Positions 7,176 through 12,961 of a stretch of 12,961 bases of DNA are shown in pieces. A model generated the notes under the pieces. That model saw only the letters and a list, made by a program, of their open reading frames with translations, was not told the DNA's origin and did not search any database. Both the position numbers and the translations under genes were made by a program. The stretch covers positions 1 through 12,961 of the forward strand of contig SUVI01000119.1 in assembly GCA_015062085.1 (NCBI GenBank). Direction: 5' to 3'. The DNA comes from Planctomycetaceae bacterium (GTDB taxonomy: Bacteria; Planctomycetota; Planctomycetia; Pirellulales; Thermoguttaceae). The stretch's first letter is position 1. Each line of letters opens with the position of its first letter.

Positions 7176-8405
7176 ATGGACTATTCCACATACCTGCGCA
7201 ATTATCCGGACCTCAACGGCTACTTTGGCCCGTACGGAGGAGGACAGGAATTTTTGCCCGAGGAACTTCGTCCTGTCTTCCAGGAGATCGACGAAGCCTA
7301 TCGTACGATTTGTCACAGTGCCCGATTTATCAGCGAGCTGCGCCGTATCCGCCGTGAATTTCAGGGGCGTCCCACGCCGGTCTATCATTGTGAAAAACTC
7401 TCCCAGAAACTCGGCGCGTGCCAGATCTACCTCAAGCGTGAAGATCTGAACCACACCGGGGCGCACAAGCTCAATCACTGCATGGGCGAGGGGCTTCTGG
7501 CGAAGTATCTCGGACGCAAAAAGATCATTGCGGAGACCGGAGCGGGACAGCACGGCGTAGCGCTCGCCACGGCGGCGGCGTATTTCGGGCTGGAATGCGA
7601 CATCTACATGGGGGAGATCGATATCGCGAAGCAGGCTCCGAACGTGACGCGCATGAAGATGCTCGGTGCGAACGTCGTGTGCGTGACTCACGGACAGAAA
7701 ACGCTTAAGGAGGCGGTAGACGCCGCGTTTGAAGCGTATCTGAAGGACTACAAAAACTGCATTTACTGCATCGGATCGGCCCTTGGTCCGCATCCGTTCC
7801 CGATGATGGTCCGTGATTTCCAATACGTCGTGGGTGAGGAAGCCCGCGCCCAGTTCCTCGAAATGACCGGTCATCTTCCGGATGCTGTGGCGGCTTGCGT
7901 CGGCGGCGGGTCGAATTCCATCGGAACGTTCATTCCTTTCCTGAACGACCCGGTTGACATTTACGGAGTCGAGCCGCTTGGAAAAGGCGCGGAACCCGGT
8001 CAGCATGCCGCGACCATGAGCTTTGGGACCAACGGAGTCCTGCATGGATTCCGGAGCAAATTCCTTCAGAAGGAAGACGGGGATGCGGCAGACGTTTACT
8101 CGATCGCCAGCGGCCTGGATTATCCCGGTGTCGGTCCGGAACACGCATTCCTGAGCGATCTTGGCCGCGTCAAGTATGAGACTGCCAGCGACGAGGAAGC
8201 CGTGGATGCATTCTTCAAGCTCTGCCGTTACGAAGGGATCATCCCTGCGCTGGAAAGCTCCCACGCTGTGGCTTTCGGGATGCGCTATGCCCGTGAACAT
8301 CGAGTCGGGTCCATTCTCGTGACCCTTTCCGGACGCGGAGACAAAGATGTCGACTACGTGGCGGAACATTACGGCTACGGCGACGAATATGTTTTTGAAG
8401 ATTAA
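7176..8405 (+). CDS. trpB: Tryptophan synthase beta chain, solitary
   Basis: This 409-residue PLP enzyme condenses indole with L-serine to give L-tryptophan. The PLP-binding lysine is Lys98 in HTGAHKLN (usually HTGAHKIN). The catalytic glutamate is Glu120 in [11 protein letters not shown]. The phosphate-binding loop is GGGSNSIG (243-250), the substrate-contact Asp315 lies in [12 protein letters not shown], and SGRGDKD (385-391) holds the serine facing the PLP ring nitrogen. The region around residues 110-200 that communicates with the alpha subunit is present. Length fits ordinary TrpB1 rather than the longer TrpB2 type. The N-terminal [11 protein letters not shown] differs from the usual GGRFVPETL. 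Ribosome site GGGAG lies 7 bases before the ATG. No trpA or other trp gene is adjacent, and promoter and terminator bound it as a single-gene unit. Confidence 0.94.
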   Translation: MDYSTYLRNYPDLNGYFGPYGGGQEFLPEELRPVFQEIDEAYRTICHSARFISELRRIRREFQGRPTPVYHCEKLSQKLGACQIYLKREDLNHTGAHKLNHCMGEGLLAKYLGRKKIIAETGAGQHGVALATAAAYFGLECDIYMGEIDIAKQAPNVTRMKMLGANVVCVTHGQKTLKEAVDAAFEAYLKDYKNCIYCIGSALGPHPFPMMVRDFQYVVGEEARAQFLEMTGHLPDAVAACVGGGSNSIGTFIPFLNDPVDIYGVEPLGKGAEPGQHAATMSFGTNGVLHGFRSKFLQKEDGDAADVYSIASGLDYPGVGPEHAFLSDLGRVKYETASDEEAVDAFFKLCRYEGIIPALESSHAVAFGMRYAREHRVGSILVTLSGRGDKDVDYVAEHYGYGDEYVFED

Positions 8406-8419
8406 ATATTAATTTTGAG

Positions 8420-8453
8420 AAAAGCGTTTCATGCATAATGAAACGCTTTTTTT
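8420..8453 (+). terminator. Rho-independent terminator after trpB
   Basis: A 13-bp perfect stem (arms 8420-8432 and 8438-8450, core AAGCGTTTCAT) with pentaloop GCATA is followed by a short T run. It starts 15 bases after the trpB stop and shows that no trpA is cotranscribed downstream. Confidence 0.92.
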
Positions 8454-8526
8454 GATTAAATCCGTAAAAGCAGAACCTGTCCTGAAAAAATCTTTTTTTA
8501 TTTTATTTTTTTGCGGTGGGACACTC

Positions 8527-8554
8527 TTGAAATCCTTTCGTATTTTGTTATATT
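8527..8554 (+). promoter_or_regulatory. Upstream promoter candidate for the surface protein gene
   Basis: TTGAAA (8527-8532), 16 bases and TATATT (8549-8554) form a sigma70-like pair. It would give a leader of about 340 bases. In such AT-rich DNA, chance matches are common. Confidence 0.4.
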
Positions 8555-8707
8555 GAAAATGAAGGATTCCTTTTCTTTCCCTGTTTTTGGGAATCTCGGG
8601 CAGGAAGGGAAAAAAAGATTTGATTATTGAACGAAACGGTCTCTTAATATTGTTTCAATGTAAATAAAAAAATCTTGGAAATTTTTCAATATTTTCACTT
8701 CAAACTA

Positions 8708-8735
8708 TTTACAAACAAAGATTTTGTGGTAAAAT
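8708..8735 (+). promoter_or_regulatory. Proximal promoter candidate for the surface protein gene
   Basis: TTTACA (8708-8713), 16 bases and TAAAAT (8730-8735) form a good sigma70-like match. Transcription from about 8742 would leave a leader of roughly 160 bases before ATG 8905. Confidence 0.5.
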
Positions 8736-8754
8736 AGGAAGGAGTGGAAGTTTT

Positions 8755-8868
8755 AGAAGTGTGGAGAAAATGCAAGGGTTTTGTGGTATGACTTTTGCAG
8801 CTTCACTTCTTCACTTTTTCGTTTCCCGTATCAGGATTTTTGAGTTTCCCTGCTCATCCCTGATTTTT
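8755..8868 (+). other. Possible structured leader with terminator-like hairpin
   Basis: Two foldable parts lie between the proximal promoter and the ATG. AGAAGTG (8755-8761) pairs with CACTTCT (8804-8810), enclosing TGCAA/TTGCA (8771-8775 and 8795-8799). Then ATCAGG (8830-8835) pairs with CCTGAT (8859-8864), with inner GAG/CTC, just before TTTTATT. The second resembles a weak intrinsic terminator, so attenuation is possible. No known riboswitch was recognised. Confidence 0.3.
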
Positions 8869-8893
8869 ATTCTTAAAGTTTTGGTTTTATCAT

Positions 8894-8897
8894 GGAG
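8894..8897 (+). promoter_or_regulatory. Ribosome binding site of the surface protein gene
   Basis: GGAG lies 7 bases before ATG 8905. It supports this start over the in-phase ATG at 8770, which has GGAG only 3 bases away. Confidence 0.65.
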
Positions 8898-8904
8898 AAT
8901 TGCG

Positions 8905-11900
8905 ATGAAAAAATCATCCGATAGTAACCGGAATCGTAAAATGCATTCCTTGCGTCTCGAGTCTCTTGAGAGCCGTCAGATGCTCAGTACGAATCCTGTC
9001 GCCATGCCGGCAGTCACAGACACAGCGGAAATCGTCGGCGATCAGAATATGGACGTGACGGCTTCGATTCCGACGGCCAAATGGCTCGGAGATGTGAGTA
9101 CAGGTTGGTATGATGCTGAAAACGTCAAGGAATCTTACACACTCCAGACGGCGGCGCAGTTCGCTGGTTTCGCCGAGCTGGTGAATTCCGGCGTGACGTT
9201 TGAAGGTATCACGATCACGCTTGCCTGCAATATCAATCTGAACAACATTGAGTGGACGCCGATCGGACAGAGTTTCATGCCGAATGGCGACGACAGCTAC
9301 GATGAGAATCCGTTCCTCGGTACGTTCGACGGCGGCGGCTGTACGATCAGCAATCTCAAGATCACTGGTGACGGCGACTATGCGGGTCTATTCGGCTGCA
9401 TTGGGTACAAAGTCGGTAATTTCACCCTGGACGGCGTGAGCGTCTCCGGCGACTGCTATGTTGGAAGCGCGGTCGGTAAAGTCTGGTGGGATACCGTCAC
9501 GAAAGGAATGGATTTCGACATCCATGATATTACTGTCAAAAACTTTGAAGTCACCGGTAATCAGAAAGTCGGCGGTATCCTTGGCGCGGCTTACTGTTGG
9601 GGTGAAAACATTATCCAGAACTGCTCGGTCGAAAGCGGTTCCGTCAGTCAGCTCGATCCCGCGGAGGGACACTGCGGCGGTATCGTCGGTCAGTACATGG
9701 AAGGCGGACAGAATTCTCCGAACTACATCACGGACTGCACGGTCAAAGACGTGGAGATCACCGGCGGACGCCGTACGGGCGGTGTCGTTGGAAGCACGTC
9801 GGTCCTGTCCGAAAGTAACGCGATCGATGAGCTTTTCTATGGCAATACGGTCGAAAATGTGACGCTTACCGGCATCAGCAGCAATGAAATGAAGGCCCCC
9901 GGCGCGATCGTTGGCTGGTCCAACGATGCATTTGACGCGAGTGATGATTCCGTCAGCAAGTCGGACAACACGGTCAAGAACGTCTCGGTCAAACTCCAGA
10001 ATGAAGATGGAACGACTACGGACATTCCGGTCACCGCGCTTGGCGCACAGTCCACTGCCGATGGAACGGTGCAGGATATCGAGCCGGTCGTCGCAGTCAT
10101 CCGCGATAAAGACGGAAACACGACCTGGAGCTTCTCCGATTTCAATGAAGCGGTCTGGTCTGAGTTTGCGCAGGGAAATGACGTGGTCCTTCAGGCGGAT
10201 AAGGAAGTTGATTGGGACTTCGTGCCTGCGAACGTGAATATCGTCACGAACGGTCATCTCAGCGGTACGCTTTACGGCAAGAATTACGCTGCCATTACGA
10301 TCAATGGCGTGACGTACGGCGCACTGGATGGTTCGTCGATCATCCTTGACATTAAAAATGATACGGTCTCAATACGTCCCGAAAACGACGACATTATCGT
10401 CATCGATCAGAGCTGGTTCTACAATGCGAAAGATGCGGATTCCTACACTCTTTCGACCCGGGAACAGTTCCTTGGTTTCACCGCGCTTGTGAATACGGGC
10501 CTGACTGCCAACAATTTTGCCGGCAAAACGGTTTATCTGGATACGGACATCGACCTTTCCGACGTGGACTTTATTCCGATCGGTGAAAATTACAACTCGC
10601 CGTTCCGCGGCAGTTTCGATGGTCAGGGGCATACCATTTCCGGTCTGACGCTTGACGGAGAGAAGGCGAACTGCCTCGCTCTGTTTGGTTCTGTGAAAGG
10701 TCAGAACTCCACGATCGGCAACTTCAAGCTGGAAAACGTTACGGTCAACGGCCAGCACTGGGTCGCGGGCGTCTGCGGTTACGCGTTCGGTACGATCGAT
10801 TTCAAAGACATTGAACTTACGGGCGACATCAGCATCACGGGCCGTTGGTATACTGGCGGTATTGCCGGTCAGGTCCCGTACTCTCACGATGTGGACTTCA
10901 TCAACTGCAAAGTCAGCGGTAATGAAGGCAGTAAGATCGCCTGTGTGCCGTACTCGCTTGAGGAAGGCGAAACGGAATTCCCGGGCGGCGGTATCAATGC
11001 CGGCGGTATTCTGGGGCAGGGTGCGTACACGGAGATCAAGGACTGTGCCGTATCCGGCGTCACGGTCGAAGCGTACTATCGTGCCGGCGGTATCGCGGGC
11101 TGGGCTTCTGCCGAACAGACGAGCAAAATGCACCACACCGGTAACTCGGTCTCCGATTGCGTGATCGTTGAAAATCAGGCTTGGTCGGAAGATTACGAGT
11201 ACGGCTACAAAGACAGCTATGCTGTCGGTGCTCTGTTCGGCGGCGAGTGCTACTACAACGGTGACGGAAATCTCGATTCCAACACGTTCGAAAACGTCAC
11301 AACGAAGTACATCACGCAGGACGGCACGGAAGTCATCACCAGCACGGAAGATGACGCTCCGGCCATCGGTCTGCGTACGAACATTGCCGTTTACGATTCC
11401 GAAGGGAATTCCCTTGGAACGTATGATGTTACGGAACTTTCTCCGGGCGTTATCACTATCGATCTGAAGGGCGACCTGACGACGGACGATATCTGCTTCA
11501 CGAAGAATGGAACGGAATGTGCGCTGGATTCTGTTGGTCTCAACATCAACACGAACGGTCACACGCTCACGATCACGGATCCGAACAATACGGAACTCCT
11601 CGAAAATCTGGCGGCCAACTCGCCGGAAGCGAAAGTCGAGATCGTCGACGTTGCGTGGTACGACGACGCGCCGGAAGGCACGACTGAGTACACTATCGAC
11701 AGCGCGCACGCTCTCGCCTACTTCGCCGAGCTGGTCAACACCGGCAAGGACACCTTCGAGGGCAAGACGGTCAAGCTCGCGGAAGGAAGTGAGATCGATC
11801 TGTCCATCTACGAGAAGTGGACGCCGATCGGAACGAGCAGTGCCTATTCCTTCAAAGGCACGTTCGACGGTCAGAACAGCGTTATTTCCAACCTCACGAT

Positions 11901-12961
11901 CAACGATGCGGCCCAGAGTTATGCCGGTCTGTTCGGCTACATTTCCGGCAAAGCCGTGGTTGAGAACTTCACGCTGAAAGACGTCTTCATCGTCGGCAAA
12001 TACCGTGTTGGCGCGGTGGTCGGCGGCAGCAACAGTGCGTCGATCGTTCGGAACGTGACGGTCGAAGGCGCGGACATCACGGGTTACTGGTATGTCGGCG
12101 GTATTCTCGGACAGAACGGCAGTAATGGTGAGAGCAAGATCGTGGACTGCACGGTCAAGGGTACCGAAACGATGAACTCGATCAAGGGCGTTTTCGAAGC
12201 GGACAGCCTCGCGGGCGTCAACGTCGGCGGTATCGCAGGTCACTATGCCTACAATACGATCGAAAACTGCACCGTGGAAGGCATGACGATCTCCGGATTC
12301 CACCGTACGGGCGGTATCGCGGGGTACGCCAGCACGGACAGTGCGAATACGCTGAAACACACCGGCAACACGGTCACCAATACGACGGTCATCGAAGACA
12401 AAGTCCAGGACGGCCGTGAATATGAAGACGAATGGAAGAACCTCTATTCGGCAGGCGCGATCCTCGGTGGTGAGAATGTGTACGTCGGCGACGGCAACGC
12501 GGACTCGAACACGTACGAAGACGTCACGACGATCATTAAGAAGGCGGATGGTACCGTGGCGGAAGACGACACTCCGGCCCTCGTCGGCGGTGTGACGCTT
12601 ACGGCGAAAGACGCGGCTGGAAACAGCATCGGCTCGGTCCACGTCGCGAATAACGGCGACGGATCCTGCACGGTCACTCTTGCGGAAGACATGATGACCG
12701 ACTCGATCGTCATCGACGGCATCTACGGCGACATGGAGATGAAAGTCGCGACGAACGGCTACACGCTGACCATCACCGACCCGGATGCCGAGCTGGTCGA
12801 GATCGCGACGGCGGATCCGGAAAATGACGTGCTCGTCGTGAATACCAGCCCCTTCGCGGACATGACGGACAGCACGTTCTACGTCTACGACGCACAGGGA
12901 CTTGCGGCTCTCGCAGTCCTGGTCAACAATGGAACGTCCTTTGCTGGCAAGACGATCGAAC
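8905..12961 (+). CDS. Giant GLUG-repeat surface protein with LEPR-XLL-type N-terminus, partial
   Basis: The gene is open for 1352 codons and is cut by the right edge. The basic N-terminus leads to LESRQMLS (residues 21-28), a variant of the LEPR-XLL motif found near the start of large planctomycete exported proteins. Modules of about 400 residues begin at Trp68, Trp504 and Trp918, and a fourth starts near residue 1312. Each complete one opens with a segment ending in LVN(S/T)G, then (W/F)xPIG and G(T/S)FDGxG, followed by five GLUG-like motifs of the GGIxGQ or GLFG type separated by 'xNxTVxG' strands. The second and third also end in DGNxDSNT and a linker containing TNGHTLTI or TNGYTLTI. GLUG repeats (Pfam family) probably form a beta-helical or beta-rich stack and occur in surface and adhesin-like proteins, so a role at the cell surface is inference. 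The anchor or sorting signal would be beyond the window. Confidence 0.88.
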   Translation, partial: MKKSSDSNRNRKMHSLRLESLESRQMLSTNPVAMPAVTDTAEIVGDQNMDVTASIPTAKWLGDVSTGWYDAENVKESYTLQTAAQFAGFAELVNSGVTFEGITITLACNINLNNIEWTPIGQSFMPNGDDSYDENPFLGTFDGGGCTISNLKITGDGDYAGLFGCIGYKVGNFTLDGVSVSGDCYVGSAVGKVWWDTVTKGMDFDIHDITVKNFEVTGNQKVGGILGAAYCWGENIIQNCSVESGSVSQLDPAEGHCGGIVGQYMEGGQNSPNYITDCTVKDVEITGGRRTGGVVGSTSVLSESNAIDELFYGNTVENVTLTGISSNEMKAPGAIVGWSNDAFDASDDSVSKSDNTVKNVSVKLQNEDGTTTDIPVTALGAQSTADGTVQDIEPVVAVIRDKDGNTTWSFSDFNEAVWSEFAQGNDVVLQADKEVDWDFVPANVNIVTNGHLSGTLYGKNYAAITINGVTYGALDGSSIILDIKNDTVSIRPENDDIIVIDQSWFYNAKDADSYTLSTREQFLGFTALVNTGLTANNFAGKTVYLDTDIDLSDVDFIPIGENYNSPFRGSFDGQGHTISGLTLDGEKANCLALFGSVKGQNSTIGNFKLENVTVNGQHWVAGVCGYAFGTIDFKDIELTGDISITGRWYTGGIAGQVPYSHDVDFINCKVSGNEGSKIACVPYSLEEGETEFPGGGINAGGILGQGAYTEIKDCAVSGVTVEAYYRAGGIAGWASAEQTSKMHHTGNSVSDCVIVENQAWSEDYEYGYKDSYAVGALFGGECYYNGDGNLDSNTFENVTTKYITQDGTEVITSTEDDAPAIGLRTNIAVYDSEGNSLGTYDVTELSPGVITIDLKGDLTTDDICFTKNGTECALDSVGLNINTNGHTLTITDPNNTELLENLAANSPEAKVEIVDVAWYDDAPEGTTEYTIDSAHALAYFAELVNTGKDTFEGKTVKLAEGSEIDLSIYEKWTPIGTSSAYSFKGTFDGQNSVISNLTINDAAQSYAGLFGYISGKAVVENFTLKDVFIVGKYRVGAVVGGSNSASIVRNVTVEGADITGYWYVGGILGQNGSNGESKIVDCTVKGTETMNSIKGVFEADSLAGVNVGGIAGHYAYNTIENCTVEGMTISGFHRTGGIAGYASTDSANTLKHTGNTVTNTTVIEDKVQDGREYEDEWKNLYSAGAILGGENVYVGDGNADSNTYEDVTTIIKKADGTVAEDDTPALVGGVTLTAKDAAGNSIGSVHVANNGDGSCTVTLAEDMMTDSIVIDGIYGDMEMKVATNGYTLTITDPDAELVEIATADPENDVLVVNTSPFADMTDSTFYVYDAQGLAALAVLVNNGTSFAGKTIE
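9106..10413 (+). repeat. GLUG module A
   Basis: Residues 68-503 form the first module. It has EWTPIGQ, GTFDGGG and GLFG, then GLUG-type motifs near GSAVGK, VGGILG, CGGIVGQ and TGGVVG. Its tail (with WSFSDFNEAVW and IVTNGHLSG) differs from the tails of modules B and C, and it lacks the DGNxDSNT segment. It is therefore the most diverged copy. Confidence 0.8.
10414..11655 (+). repeat. GLUG module B
   Basis: Residues 504-917 repeat the plan: a WFYNAKDADSYTL opening, FIPIGE, GSFDGQG, ALFG, then VAGVCGY, TGGIAGQ, AGGILGQ, AGGIAGW and VGALFGG. NGDGNLDSNTFE and NINTNGHTLTITDP follow. Order and spacing match module C closely. Confidence 0.85.
11656..12837 (+). repeat. GLUG module C
   Basis: Residues 918-1311 contain WYDDAPEG, WTPIGT, GTFDGQN, GLFGY, VGAVVGG, VGGILGQ, VGGIAGH, TGGIAGY and AGAILGG. 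VGDGNADSNTYE and ATNGYTLTITDP follow. The DNA is also similar to module B, though well diverged, so the duplication is not very recent. Confidence 0.85.
12838..12961 (+). repeat. GLUG module D, truncated by window edge
   Basis: Residues 1312-1352 (SPFADMTDSTFYVYDAQGLA, then LVNNGTSFAGKTIE) align with the openings of modules A-C, although the leading tryptophan is replaced. At least a fourth module therefore continues past the window. Confidence 0.75.

Larger units (their letters stand above)
8454..8904. other. AT-rich intergenic and leader region before the surface protein gene
   Basis: This gap has T-rich and A-rich runs, two promoter candidates, possible hairpins and the ribosome site of the next gene. 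I see no tRNA, rRNA, inserted element or convincing separate gene. Frames through it are short. The one notable exception is an ATG at 8770 that is in phase with the downstream gene. Confidence 0.7.

Noticed and set aside
10369..12642. 757-codon minus-strand frame within the GLUG gene
   Set aside because: It is a shadow produced by the strong GTC/ATC/ACG/GAC codon preference of the repeats. The plus frame has the motif periodicity, ribosome site and LEPR-type start.

Overview
The window looks like a chromosomal segment of a planctomycete (Planctomycetota). Two signs support this. The first large gene has the layout of a planctomycete membrane protein family with a huge acidic low-complexity middle. 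The last gene carries an N-terminal 'LESRQMLS' motif, a variant of the LEPR-XLL signature typical of large planctomycete surface proteins. An anaerobic, host-associated lineage such as Thermoguttaceae is a guess I cannot test here. Genes are moderately GC-rich with a purine-rich coding strand; the gaps are AT-rich.

Layout. Bases 1-192 are an uninterrupted tandem array of sixteen 12-bp units, cut by the left edge, followed by a run of eight G. A large plus-strand gene (211-4359) encodes a three-helix membrane protein with an Ig-like extracytoplasmic region, about 690 residues of acidic disordered sequence and a short conserved-looking C-terminal helical domain. It ends at a strong hairpin terminator and converges on a minus-strand secreted SGNH/GDSL hydrolase (4437-5177). 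That gene is divergent from fumC (class II fumarase, 5471-6883); two good sigma70-like promoters lie back to back between them. fumC has a terminator. A consensus-like promoter then drives a solitary trpB (7176-8405), which also ends in a strong terminator and has no trpA beside it. After a 499-bp AT-rich gap with two promoter candidates, a very large repetitive surface protein gene (8905 to beyond the right edge) begins. It is open for all 1352 codons visible and is built of modules of roughly 400 residues rich in GLUG-type repeats.

How the genes relate. There is no obvious operon. fumC (central carbon metabolism) and trpB (tryptophan from indole and serine) look like separately transcribed housekeeping genes. 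The other three products are envelope, secreted or surface proteins. No phage, transposon, CRISPR, toxin-antitoxin or biosynthetic cluster signal was seen. The most notable unexplained items are the phased 12-bp array with its G8 run next to the start of the membrane protein gene, a 24-codon all-purine-encoded upstream ORF overlapping the fumC start as ATGA, and the highly ordered GLUG modules of the partial surface protein.
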